DNA of 12,165 nucleotides, taken from the NCBI GenBank assembly GCA_016297855.1, contig JAEDFW010000053.1, forward strand, positions 1 to 12,165. Direction: 5' to 3'. Origin of the DNA: Oscillospiraceae bacterium. Lineage in GTDB: Bacteria > Bacillota > Clostridia > Oscillospirales > Oscillospiraceae. This document shows, piece by piece, positions 1 through 7,092 of this stretch (position 1 is its first letter; every line of letters begins with the position of its first letter). Position numbers and translations under genes: made by a program. The notes below the pieces were generated by a model, which was not told the origin of the DNA, made no database searches, and was given only the letters and a program-made list of their open reading frames with translations.

Positions 1-118
1 TTATTACCAAAGTAACAGTTCTGCACCGGAATATTTGAGATAAAACCTCTTGCTTGCTGCCTGCGAACCATTGATTTTACTGGATTTCTTCAGATCCTTT
101 AATGACACTCGGACCAAA

Positions 119-151
119 ACAGGAAGATCTGTTAGAACCTTTCTGTTTTTT
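119..151 (+). terminator. Probable intrinsic terminator of an upstream gene
   Basis: An 8-bp stem pairs ACAGGAAG (119-126) with CTTTCTGT (139-146), including one G-T wobble, around a 12-nt loop. Six T residues follow at 146-151. It lies before the promoter of the LCP gene and would end transcription from a gene left of the window. The stem is moderate in strength and A/T rich at the base, so the call is tentative. Confidence 0.45.
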
Positions 152-179
152 CGCTTTCAGACGCGGGAAAAACACGATA

Positions 180-208
180 TTTACAAAACGGTGAAAATCG
201 GTTATAAT
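180..208 (+). promoter_or_regulatory. Sigma-A type promoter of the LCP operon
   Basis: TTTACA (180-185) and TATAAT (203-208) are separated by exactly 17 bp, a near-consensus housekeeping promoter. Transcription would start near 215, giving a leader of about 75 nt before the ATG at 290. I see no convincing riboswitch or long hairpin in that leader. Confidence 0.75.
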
Positions 209-289
209 AAAATGTCAATTTGTGTTCACGCTGCGAAAAGACGCTCCAATCAGAGGCATAAACGCGCGGTTGGAAGAAAGGAGTCATCG

Positions 290-1774
290 ATGGACGGCTT
301 TGACTTCAAAAAACTCAATCATGAGGTCGATGACCTGCTCTCGGACGTCAGGGAACTGCTGGATGATGGCGAACAAACTGCCGGCACCGATGGGCAGCCA
401 GCCGAAAGCGCGCCCGATGCGCCGGAACTACCGGATGAGAGCGTCAAAAGCGCAGATGATGTCCACATCGACTATCGGAAATTCTACGGCGAAGAACCGG
501 GAAATGCGGATGCGGCATCGGATGAGACGGTGGTTTTCCGGCCGCTGACGGCATATGAGCAGTCAAGGCCCGCATATCAGACAGCCCGGCGCGCTGCGTA
601 TGAGCGCGCACGCGAGCAGGAACGGCTTGCGCGTGAGCGTGAACGGCTCGCCAGAGAGCAGGAGGAAGAACGGATCATGCGCCGTATGGAGTCCGAGCAA
701 AAGCGCCGGAGAGGCCGCAAGGCGCCTGCCATGGACGAACAGGCGTATTCCGACTGGCTCTACGAACAGGGCGACGGTGAGGCTACGCGCGCGCAGCGCG
801 AAGCAGCCTCGCAGTTCTTTGCCAATGGCGAACAGCGGCAGGATACAAAGAGGAAGAAGCGCCGAACGGGTGTTGGCTGGAAGATCCTGATCGCGCTGCT
901 GATGCTGGTCATCGGCACATGTGCGGGCGTGCATTTCCTGTGGGCAAGGCAGCCTGCGGCAAAAGACGGCCTTGGCGCGCGGAGAGACGGCTGCTCAACC
1001 ATTTTGATCGCCGGTACGGACAAGGGCGGCTATCGCACGGATACAATGATGCTGCTTACGGTTGACCGTGAAGCGGGTACACTCAGTCTGGTGTCCATCC
1101 CGCGCGATACGCTCGTTTACTGTGAATACGCGGTGCCGAAGATCAACTCAGCGTATGGTTTTGCAGGCGGCGGTGAAGCGGGCATGCAGGAACTGCTGAA
1201 ACGCGTGGGCGAGATCATCGGATTTGTGCCGGATGGCTATGTGGTACTTGATCTTGCGGCATTTGAACAGCTGGTCGATCTCATGGGCGGCGTTGAATTC
1301 GACGTGCCGATGGACATGTATTATTCCGACCCGTCACAGGAGCTTTTCATTGACCTCAAGGCAGGCGAACAGAAGCTGACAGGTGAGCAGGCGATGCAGC
1401 TGGTGCGTTTCCGCTCGGGCTATGCGACAGCGGATCTGGGAAGAGTGGACGTGCAGCGGCAGTTCGTCTCGGCGGCTCTGGATCAGTGGCTGTCGGTCAA
1501 AAACATATGCAAGGCTCCTGCGGTACTGAAGCTGCTGATGCAGTCGTCGCAGAGCAGCCTGACATCCGCAAATTACATATGGCTGGCAGAAACTGCGCTG
1601 GTCTGCGACCGCGCGAATATCCAGACGAGAACGCTGCCCGGCGAAGCGATGTATATCGCGGGCGGATCGTATTATGTGCTCGACGCGGTCGGTGTGGCGC
1701 AGACCGTCAACGAGTGCTGCAATCCCTATGAACAAGGAGTGGCCGTATCGGATCTGTACATCCGCGTCGGCTGA
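290..1774 (+). CDS. LCP (LytR-CpsA-Psr) family cell-wall polymer ligase with long charged cytoplasmic N-terminus
   Basis: This 494-residue type II membrane protein probably attaches an anionic or other glycopolymer from its lipid carrier to peptidoglycan outside the membrane, the known role of the LCP family. A single membrane helix lies at about 198-218, preceded by a basic KRKKRR stop. The LCP domain follows from about 235, with ILIAGTD, RTDTMM (250-255), SIPRDT (269-274), KINSAY (285-290), RFR (373-375) and GRVDVQRQF (384-392), the usual Arg/Asp-rich pyrophosphate-lipid site. The start at 290 is chosen because AAAGGAG (277-283) lies 6 nt upstream; the frame is open further 5' but without a ribosome binding site. 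The first 195 residues are unusual: an acidic stretch, then an Arg/Glu-rich probable coiled coil (about 95-145). It is the first gene of a three-gene operon. The family call is firm; the polymer attached is unknown. Confidence 0.93.
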   Translation: MDGFDFKKLNHEVDDLLSDVRELLDDGEQTAGTDGQPAESAPDAPELPDESVKSADDVHIDYRKFYGEEPGNADAASDETVVFRPLTAYEQSRPAYQTARRAAYERAREQERLARERERLAREQEEERIMRRMESEQKRRRGRKAPAMDEQAYSDWLYEQGDGEATRAQREAASQFFANGEQRQDTKRKKRRTGVGWKILIALLMLVIGTCAGVHFLWARQPAAKDGLGARRDGCSTILIAGTDKGGYRTDTMMLLTVDREAGTLSLVSIPRDTLVYCEYAVPKINSAYGFAGGGEAGMQELLKRVGEIIGFVPDGYVVLDLAAFEQLVDLMGGVEFDVPMDMYYSDPSQELFIDLKAGEQKLTGEQAMQLVRFRSGYATADLGRVDVQRQFVSAALDQWLSVKNICKAPAVLKLLMQSSQSSLTSANYIWLAETALVCDRANIQTRTLPGEAMYIAGGSYYVLDAVGVAQTVNECCNPYEQGVAVSDLYIRVG

Positions 1775-1784
1775 GTGTGATGCT

Positions 1785-2351
1785 ATGGTTGTAAATGAGA
1801 CTGTTTTTGCCGGAAGACCTGCGTCGGCAGAGGGCCGGCTGGAAAAGGAAATGAAATGCTACGACGTTCTGGACGCGCTGGGGATTTCCTATCTGCGTGC
1901 AGAACATGACTTTGCCGACACCATTGAAGCCTGCGAACAGGTGGAGAAAGTTCTCGGCCATGAGATCTGTAAGAACCTGTTTCTGTGCAACCGGCAGAAG
2001 ACGCAGTTTTATCTTCTGATGCTGGAGGGAAACAAGGTCTTTAAGACGAAGGATCTGTCCAAGCAGCTCGGAGTGGCGCGGCTGTCGTTTGCAGGAAGCG
2101 AGGAAATGCTGCAATATCTGGATATTACGCCCGGCTCGGTGAGCGTGCTGGGACTCATGAACGACACGGAAAACCGCGTGCAGCTGGTCATCGACAAGCC
2201 TGTATACGAGGCCGAGACGCTCTGCTGCCACCCGTGCATCAACAGCGCGACGCTGCAGCTTTCGATGCGCGACATCGTAGAGAAATTTTTGCCGCATGTA
2301 CGCCATACGCCGATCGTGGTCGACCTGCCGGAGCCGGCAGAGCAGGAATAG
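1785..2351 (+). CDS. YbaK/ProX-family aminoacyl-tRNA editing deacylase (PrdX-like)
   Basis: This 188-residue protein belongs to the YbaK/EbsC/prolyl-tRNA editing superfamily, free-standing enzymes that hydrolyse misacylated tRNA (typically Ala- or Cys-tRNA(Pro)) in the cytoplasm. Visible hallmarks are the TIEACEQVEKVLGHEICKNLF segment's Lys-Asn pair (63-64), the TPGSVSVLGLMND stretch (115-127) and the CHPCIN motif (148-153), matching the Lys/Asn and HP positions of the family. The GRPASAEGRLEKEM segment (10-23) before the fold resembles the N-terminus of clostridial PrdX-like proteins, so I use the ATG at 1785 although no good Shine-Dalgarno precedes it. A shorter start at 1851 (166 residues) is possible. 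The gene begins 10 nt after the LCP stop codon, which suggests translational coupling. The exact tRNA substrate cannot be read from the sequence. Confidence 0.87.
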   Translation: MVVNETVFAGRPASAEGRLEKEMKCYDVLDALGISYLRAEHDFADTIEACEQVEKVLGHEICKNLFLCNRQKTQFYLLMLEGNKVFKTKDLSKQLGVARLSFAGSEEMLQYLDITPGSVSVLGLMNDTENRVQLVIDKPVYEAETLCCHPCINSATLQLSMRDIVEKFLPHVRHTPIVVDLPEPAEQE

Positions 2352-2359
2352 GAACTGAG

Positions 2360-2587
2360 ATGAAACATCTGAAGCAGCTTCTTTTGGGCGCGGTGCTGTT
2401 TGAAGGTGGCATTTTGGGCTTCGTCGGATTTCTGATCGCCTGCACGCAGAAAGTAGCACCGGGCGCGAGAAGCACGGTACTCGGCTGCGTGCACGGCGCG
2501 AAAGACTGGATTTTTGTACTCGGCTTTGCCGCGATGGCAGTCGTGGGGCTGGTTGTGGCTGTGAAAAGCCTGAACGAGCGGGATTGA
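2360..2587 (+). CDS. Small two-helix membrane protein of unknown function
   Basis: I do not recognise this 75-residue protein. It has a short basic start (MKHLK), a hydrophobic helix at about 7-28, a small polar and basic loop (30-49) and a second hydrophobic helix at about 50-69, ending in a charged tail (KSLNERD). Both termini would lie on the same side, probably the cytoplasm. The ATG at 2360 has AGGA at 2350-2353 with a 6-nt spacer. It begins 8 nt after the deacylase stop and is followed by a terminator, so it is the last gene of the LCP operon. The good ribosome binding site and tight spacing argue that it is real. No function is proposed. Confidence 0.72.
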   Translation: MKHLKQLLLGAVLFEGGILGFVGFLIACTQKVAPGARSTVLGCVHGAKDWIFVLGFAAMAVVGLVVAVKSLNERD

Positions 2588-2605
2588 AAAGAAGATGACA
2601 CAATA

Positions 2606-2641
2606 CGGCCGCCTGCAAATGCAGGCGGCCGCATGTTTTTT
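2606..2641 (+). terminator. Strong intrinsic terminator of the LCP operon
   Basis: A perfect 11-bp GC-rich stem (2606-2616 with 2621-2631) encloses the loop AAAT. TTTTTT follows at 2636-2641 after a four-base gap. It lies 18 bp after the last gene of the rightward operon and just before the stop codon of the convergent transporter gene. On the other strand there is no T-run after the hairpin, so it is mainly a rightward terminator, though the hairpin may also slow leftward transcription. Confidence 0.85.
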
Positions 2642-2649
2642 GCCTGTGC

Positions 2650-4410
2650 TTAACCCTGTGACGGCACAAGCGCGTATTTCTGGCTGAAGGCCTTATAATC
2701 GGCGAGAAATTCGCGCGTGTCGGAGCGGTAGTTGTCGAGATATTCGTGCAGATCCAGACTTGCATGCTGCATCTCGATGACGCAGCCTGCGATGTTCGAG
2801 CAGTGGTCAGCCACGCGCTCGAGGTTGGTGAGCAAATCCGACCACACAAAGCCTACATCCAGCGTACACTCGCCGCGCTGCAGGCGCAGGATGTGGCGCG
2901 TTCGGAGCTGCTCTTTGAGTGTATCAACCACCTGTTCGAGCGGTTCAACCTTTGCTGCGGCTGTGAGATCATCGTTTTCAAACGCACGCATGGAGAGCAG
3001 CGTGATCTCATTGACGGCAGAAGTGAGGGTGGAGAGCTCCTTCTGGGCCTGTTCGGTAAAGCGGATGTTCTTGGCGCGCATTTCCTCGGCCGATTCGAGC
3101 AGATTTACCGCATGGTCGCCGATACGCTCAAAATCGCCGATGATGTGCAGAAGCTTTGCCGATTCGGTGCTGTCGCGGCTGGACATCGAGCGCGCGCCAA
3201 GCTTGACGAGATAGGTGCCCAGAATATCCTCATAACGGTCGGTCTGGTCTTCCATTTCGCGGATGCCGTCAGCCAACGGTGTGGTGTAATGTTCCAGAGA
3301 AACCAGCGCGTCCTGCAGCGCGCGGGTGGATACGCGCGCCATCTGCTCGGTTACTTTTCTGCAGCGCTCAACGGCCAGAGAAGGCGTGTCCAGCAGACGC
3401 TCGTCAAGCTGCTCGGTGTGCTCGGGCTCGCTCTTTTTGTCGGGAATCAGGCGCATGGAGAGTTTTTCGAGAAGACCAGACATGGGAAGGAGCAATGCAG
3501 TACAAAGTACGTTAAAGACGGTATGCACCACGGCAATGCCGAACTGATCGATGGGCCGGGTGATGAGCGCCAAATCAAAAACAGCGGTCAGAACACAGTA
3601 GACGGTGAGCCACACGATGGTTCCGACGATGTTGAAGCTCAGGTGCACCATGGCCGCGCGGCGGGCATTTTTGTTTGCACCGACAGAGGAAATAAGTGCC
3701 GTGACGCAGGTACCAATGTTCTGACCCATGATAATGGGAATCGCAGCGCCGTAGGTGATTTGGCCGGTTGAGGCCAGCGCCTGCAGAATACCGACGGAGG
3801 CAGACGATGACTGAATGATGGCTGTGAGCAGCGCACCCGCCAGAACGCCAAGAATGGGATTGGAGAACATGAGAAGAATACTGGAAAAAGCCTGATTGCT
3901 GCGAAGCCCCGAGACTGCACCCGACATGGCCTCCATGCCGAACATGAGAATGGAAAAGCCCAGCAGAATGACGCCGGTGTCCTTGCGCTTGCCGGTTTTG
4001 GCTGTCATGTAGAGCACGATACCGATGAGCGCGAGAACAGGCGTGAATGACGAGGGCTTGAGCAGCTGGACAAAGAAGTTGGAGCTTTCGATGCCGGTCA
4101 GGCTCAGAAGCCAGGCTGTGACTGTGGTGCCGACGTTTGCGCCCATGATGACGTTGATGGCCTGCCGCAGCGTCATGACGCTGGAGTTGACAAGGCCGAC
4201 CACGAGAACCGTGGTTGCGGACGAGGACTGAATGACAGCCGTGACAAGAAGGCCCGTTAAAAAGCCCATGAGCTTGCTGCTGGTGAGTTTTCCCAGAAGC
4301 GTGGTGAGATGATCGCCCGCCCGCTTTTCCAGCGCCGCACCCATCAGACTCATGCCGAACAGAAACAGGCTCAATCCGCCGATAAGCGATAGTACGTTAA
4401 AAACATTCAT
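2650..4410 (-). CDS. Na/Pi cotransporter family protein with C-terminal PhoU domain (copy 1, canonical motifs)
   Basis: This 586-residue membrane protein is a type II sodium:phosphate cotransporter fused to a PhoU-like domain. Residues about 1-315 hold two inverted-repeat halves. Each carries the substrate-site signature QSSSA (61-65 and 200-204) and a following Asn-containing G-x-N-x-GT motif (GANVGT at 90-95, GQNIGT at 229-234). All key residues are present, so it should import phosphate with Na+. After a basic/acidic linker (about 320-345), the cytoplasmic PhoU part (about 345-560) has the two expected metal-site helices, DFERIGDH (426-433) and ERVADH (531-536). The start at 4410 follows AAAGGAAA (complement of 4418-4425). 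It is a single gene 174 bp downstream of phoR, separated by the phoR terminator, and its upstream region has a possible Pho box. Its paralogue lies at 7093-8847. Confidence 0.94.
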   Translation of the reverse strand: MNVFNVLSLIGGLSLFLFGMSLMGAALEKRAGDHLTTLLGKLTSSKLMGFLTGLLVTAVIQSSSATTVLVVGLVNSSVMTLRQAINVIMGANVGTTVTAWLLSLTGIESSNFFVQLLKPSSFTPVLALIGIVLYMTAKTGKRKDTGVILLGFSILMFGMEAMSGAVSGLRSNQAFSSILLMFSNPILGVLAGALLTAIIQSSSASVGILQALASTGQITYGAAIPIIMGQNIGTCVTALISSVGANKNARRAAMVHLSFNIVGTIVWLTVYCVLTAVFDLALITRPIDQFGIAVVHTVFNVLCTALLLPMSGLLEKLSMRLIPDKKSEPEHTEQLDERLLDTPSLAVERCRKVTEQMARVSTRALQDALVSLEHYTTPLADGIREMEDQTDRYEDILGTYLVKLGARSMSSRDSTESAKLLHIIGDFERIGDHAVNLLESAEEMRAKNIRFTEQAQKELSTLTSAVNEITLLSMRAFENDDLTAAAKVEPLEQVVDTLKEQLRTRHILRLQRGECTLDVGFVWSDLLTNLERVADHCSNIAGCVIEMQHASLDLHEYLDNYRSDTREFLADYKAFSQKYALVPSQG

Positions 4411-4486
4411 CTGCTGGTTTCCTTTCTCTGATAACGATACAGTACCAAGAATAGCTTATGCGCTTTAAATCCAGAAACATGCCCGT

Positions 4487-4522
4487 GTAAAAAGTTTTTT
4501 AAGTTTTATAAATGAATGTTAA
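4487..4522 (-). promoter_or_regulatory. Possible Pho box region upstream of transporter copy 1
   Basis: Read on the minus strand, TTAACATTC occurs at 4522-4514, a TTATAA-like element lies 11 bp further on (4511-4506), and TTTACA occurs at 4492-4487. TT(A/C/T)ACA half-sites are the PhoP recognition unit known in Bacillus. The same TTAACATTC nonamer is found at 7045-7053 upstream of the second transporter. The spacing is imperfect and I cannot place a convincing -10, so this is a weak call. Confidence 0.33.
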
Positions 4523-4533
4523 TTCAAGTAAAA

Positions 4534-4568
4534 CACCGGCTTTCCTGCCGGATGCAGGAAAGCCGGTG
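4534..4568 (-). terminator. Intrinsic terminator of the phoB-phoR operon
   Basis: A perfect 15-bp stem (4534-4548 with 4554-4568) with loop CGGAT lies 16 bp after the phoR stop codon. On the minus strand the hairpin is followed by TTTTACTT, a short imperfect T tract. Position and stem strength make it the likely end of the phoB-phoR message, separating it from transporter copy 1. Confidence 0.75.
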
Positions 4569-4584
4569 CTGAAAGAAGGAGTAC

Positions 4585-6231
4585 TCAGAAAATGACGGCA
4601 AACGTCGAACCTTTGCCGGGCTCGCTCTTGAGTTCCACGCGTGCGCCGTGATACTGCGCGGCGTGCTTGACAATGGATAGGCCCAGACCTGTGCCGCCGA
4701 CTTCCTTTGAATGGCTCTTGTCCACGCGGTAGAAGCGTTCAAATACGCGGCTCTGGTGGGCATAGGGGATACCGATGCCCGTATCCGTGACGCTCAACAC
4801 AGGCTGCGCGCTGGTACGGCAGATACTGACAGTGACACTTCCGCCAGTTACGTTATATTTGATGGCATTGTCACAGAGATTGTAGATCATTTCGCTGAGC
4901 AGATGCCGCACGCCGTCGATCTCGGCGTGCTGGCCGGTCAGCTGAAGCGTGACCTGCTGTTTCTCTGCTGCCGGGCGCAGCTGCTCAATCACCTGCTCAG
5001 CAAGCTGGTACAGATCCACCCTTTCACGCGTGAACATGGACGAGTTTTCGTCCAACCGGGAAAGCTGGATGATATCGTCGACAAGGTCGATGAGCCGCCG
5101 CGATTCGCGGTAGATATCCCCGGAGAATTCGCGCATCTTTTCGACCGGTACCAGCCCTTCCTTCATCAGCTCGGCAAAGCCGGAGATGGAGGTAAGGGGC
5201 GTTTTGAGTTCGTGTGAGACATTGGCCGAGAACTCGCGCCGCAGCGACTCGCGCTGCTCACGCTCGGTGACGTCAATAAAAATGATGACCGCGCCGACAA
5301 CCTGCCCGCTGGAGATGACGGGATTGGCTACGACCTGCCAGGTACTTTCGTCCGCGGTAAGCAGAAGCTCGTCATGACTGCCGCTGAGCGCGGTGCCCAT
5401 CACGCGCAGGATCTCCTCGTGCCGGCAGGACTGGTAGAGGTTGACACCGGACCCGCTGCCGTCGAGCTGCAGCAGCTGCATGGCGCTGTGGTTGCCGGAG
5501 AGAACGGTGGTTTTGACGTCAACAAGCAAAAAGCCTTCACGCATGTTTTCCGTGATGGCGGAAAACTCCTGCTGACGCAGCCGAAGCTCGCTCATTTGCT
5601 CATGAATGGTGCGGTTCTGCTGGCGCAGGCGGTCGACAAGCGGCTGCAGCTCACTGTATGCGCCGTCGATCTCGGGGTGGTCGAGATCGATGGCGTTGAT
5701 GGGCCGCGTGATCTGCTTGGCCAGACGGAAGGCGATGACGCCGCAGAGAACGAGAATCAACAGAATGACCCACAGAAACGGTGTAAGGAGCATCAGAAGC
5801 ATCGCCGCCACCGAGGTCTGCGTGCATGATACACGCAGCACGCTGCCATCAGACAGACGCACGGCATAGTAGTGATTGCGCTCAAGCAGCGTCTGTGAAT
5901 AGCGCGAGCTCTGACCAACGCCTGTTTGGCGCGCCTCGGCGATCTCCTCACGGTCAAGGTGGTTGGAAAGTGTGTCGACATCCGCTGCGTTATCAAAAAG
6001 AACGGTACCGTCGGGGGCGATGAATGTGATACGGTCCTCTCCGGTAAGCGTATCCAGATACGATGGGCCGATCTGCTCGACAGCATGAGCGATGTAGTCG
6101 GCCTCAATGGCCAGTTTGTCAAATGCCTGCGACTCATAATTTGAAAACATTACGCCGAAAAACAGCGCGCTGCAGGCTAGTAGTACGCAAATGCCGATGA
6201 GAAAGGCGTTGCGGAAAATTTTGAATGTCAT
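4585..6231 (-). CDS. phoR: PhoR-type phosphate-sensing sensor histidine kinase
   Basis: This 548-residue transmembrane kinase would phosphorylate the adjacent PhoB. Domain order: membrane helix 1 (about 9-30), an extracytoplasmic region of about 110 residues (31-140), membrane helix 2 (about 142-168), a short HAMP-like linker containing RPIN (176-179), a coiled-coil segment (about 195-222), a PAS domain (about 222-322), a HisKA dimerisation helix with the phospho-acceptor in SHELKTPL (His340), and a HATPase domain. The HATPase domain has the N-box NLCDNAIKYN (451-460), DTGIGI (483-488), the F box FERFYR (497-502) and GGTGLGLSI (512-520). All catalytic residues are present. It overlaps phoB by 4 nt (ATGA), with GGAGGC (complement of 6237-6242) as ribosome binding site, so translation is coupled. 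The Pho assignment rests on architecture, on the pairing with PhoB and on the flanking phosphate transporters. A related VicK/ResE-type kinase is the alternative. Confidence 0.92.
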   Translation of the reverse strand: MTFKIFRNAFLIGICVLLACSALFFGVMFSNYESQAFDKLAIEADYIAHAVEQIGPSYLDTLTGEDRITFIAPDGTVLFDNAADVDTLSNHLDREEIAEARQTGVGQSSRYSQTLLERNHYYAVRLSDGSVLRVSCTQTSVAAMLLMLLTPFLWVILLILVLCGVIAFRLAKQITRPINAIDLDHPEIDGAYSELQPLVDRLRQQNRTIHEQMSELRLRQQEFSAITENMREGFLLVDVKTTVLSGNHSAMQLLQLDGSGSGVNLYQSCRHEEILRVMGTALSGSHDELLLTADESTWQVVANPVISSGQVVGAVIIFIDVTEREQRESLRREFSANVSHELKTPLTSISGFAELMKEGLVPVEKMREFSGDIYRESRRLIDLVDDIIQLSRLDENSSMFTRERVDLYQLAEQVIEQLRPAAEKQQVTLQLTGQHAEIDGVRHLLSEMIYNLCDNAIKYNVTGGSVTVSICRTSAQPVLSVTDTGIGIPYAHQSRVFERFYRVDKSHSKEVGGTGLGLSIVKHAAQYHGARVELKSEPGKGSTFAVIF

Positions 6232-6902
6232 ACGCCGCCTCCGATTTTATAACCGACGCCGCGCACCGTTTCGATGTAGCTGCCAGCCTCGCCTAGCTTG
6301 ACGCGAAGCGTGCGGATGTGGACATCGAGCGTGCGGTTTTCGCGTTCGAACTCAAAGCCCCAGATGCGGTCCATCAGCGTGTCGCGCGTAAGCACGATTC
6401 CACGGTTTTCCAGCAGCAGGCACAGAAGCTCAAATTCCTTGTGCGTGAGCGTGACGTCTTCTCCGTTGACCTGTACGATATGGCGTGCAGGGCAGACATA
6501 CAGACAGCCGATGCGGTATTCTGCCGCGACACCGGCCGGCTCAGCCCGCCGCAGCACCGCGCGTACGCGTGCGACCAACTCCAGCATTCCGAAGGGCTTG
6601 GAAATGAAATCATCGGCGCCGTTATCCAGACCGATCACACGGTCATACTCTGCGTTTTTTGCCGTGAGCATGATGATGGGCAGACGCCTTGTGGCACTGG
6701 AGGCGCGAAGCCGCTGCAGAATATGCAGGCCGTCTTCTTCGGGAAGCATGATATCCAGCAGAACAAGCTCCGGCAGCTTCTGCTCCATTGCCTTCCAGAA
6801 CGCGGACGGCAAACTGAAGCCGGTAGCTTCATAACCCTGACTCTGCAGGCCATATACGACCAGCTTTCGGATGGAATCGTCGTCTTCCAGCAGGTAGATC
6901 AT
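6228..6902 (-). CDS. phoB: PhoB/PhoP-type response regulator (OmpR family)
   Basis: This 224-residue DNA-binding response regulator has a receiver domain (1-about 118) with an acidic pocket EDDD (6-9), the phospho-acceptor Asp50 in LLDIMLP, Thr80 in MLTA and Lys102 in SKPF. A winged-helix output domain (about 125-222) follows, with the recognition-helix region ENRTLDVHIRTLRVKLG (188-204) and the terminal hairpin VRGVGYKI (213-220). Its start at 6902 follows GAAAGGAGC (complement of 6912-6920). It is the first gene of the phoB-phoR operon and is divergent from transporter copy 2. Two TTAACATAG repeats at an 11-bp period lie 69-88 bp upstream of its start and point towards it, so autoregulation by its own product is likely. 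The target assignment (phosphate) comes from this context. It is named PhoP in Bacillus. Confidence 0.93.
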   Translation of the reverse strand: MIYLLEDDDSIRKLVVYGLQSQGYEATGFSLPSAFWKAMEQKLPELVLLDIMLPEEDGLHILQRLRASSATRRLPIIMLTAKNAEYDRVIGLDNGADDFISKPFGMLELVARVRAVLRRAEPAGVAAEYRIGCLYVCPARHIVQVNGEDVTLTHKEFELLCLLLENRGIVLTRDTLMDRIWGFEFERENRTLDVHIRTLRVKLGEAGSYIETVRGVGYKIGGGV

Positions 6903-6970
6903 GGAAAAAACGCTCCTTTCGTAACATGTGCATACATTTTAATGTCAGTTCGTAAAATGCGACACCAAGC

Positions 6971-6990
6971 CTATGTTAATTCTATGTTAA
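6971..6990 (-). promoter_or_regulatory. Pho box pair facing phoB
   Basis: On the minus strand TTAACATAG is repeated exactly (6990-6982 and 6979-6971) with an 11-bp period, one helical turn. TTAACA direct repeats spaced this way are the known PhoP recognition pattern in Firmicutes. On the same side CATTTT (6959-6954) or TAAAAT (6941-6936) could be the -10 of phoB; neither is strong. The site suggests autoregulation of phoB-phoR. Confidence 0.7.
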
Positions 6991-7010
6991 ATCTTGGGAA
7001 AATACAAGAC

Positions 7011-7030
7011 TTAACATAGATTTAAGATAA
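7011..7030 (+). promoter_or_regulatory. Pho box pair facing transporter copy 2
   Basis: TTAACATAG (7011-7019) is followed 11 bp later by the related TTAAGATAA (7022-7030). The 20-bp block matches the inverted block at 6971-6990 at 17 of 20 positions, giving one large imperfect palindrome centred near 7000. A further half-site TTAACA lies at 7045-7050. The arrangement suggests that PhoB controls the transporter gene at 7093 and its own operon from the same intergenic region. Confidence 0.65.
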
Positions 7031-7072
7031 CTATGACGAAATATTTAACATTCAGCCGGTATTGTTAAAAAG

Positions 7073-7078
7073 TATAAT
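7073..7078 (+). promoter_or_regulatory. TATAAT element close to the transporter copy 2 start
   Basis: A perfect TATAAT lies only 14 bp before the ATG at 7093 and abuts the ribosome binding site. No good -35 is found 17 bp upstream (ATTCAG at 7050-7055), but a TTAACA half-site ends at 7050, as would fit an activator-dependent promoter. If used, the message would start near 7085 and lose the ribosome binding site. A start further upstream is therefore also possible. Confidence 0.3.
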
Positions 7079-7084
7079 GGAGGG
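7079..7084 (+). promoter_or_regulatory. Ribosome binding site deciding the start of transporter copy 2
   Basis: GGAGGG lies 8 nt before the ATG at 7093 but only 2 nt before the in-frame ATG at 7087. The spacing favours 7093, giving a protein whose motifs align residue for residue with those of the paralogue at 2650-4410. Confidence 0.7.
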
Positions 7085-7092
7085 CTATGTGC

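Noticed and set aside
3..43. Possible C-terminal tail of an upstream gene (frames open to stops at 38 or 43)
   Set aside because: Only 11 to 13 codons are available in either frame and nothing recognisable can be read, so no partial gene is called, although an upstream gene ending here would fit the terminator at 119-151.
50..289. Extension of the LCP frame upstream to a TTG at 50
   Set aside because: The extension crosses the probable terminator at 119-151 and the promoter at 180-208, and AAAGGAG at 277-283 fits the ATG at 290.
290..1774. LytR-type 'transcriptional regulator' label for the LCP protein
   Set aside because: No DNA-binding domain is present. The extracytoplasmic LCP domain is an enzyme, and the old regulator name is historical.
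1707..2849. A 380-codon minus-strand frame across the deacylase, the small membrane gene and the terminator
   Set aside because: It runs through three recognised features and a strong hairpin terminator, and its Arg/Ser/Cys-rich product is not protein-like.
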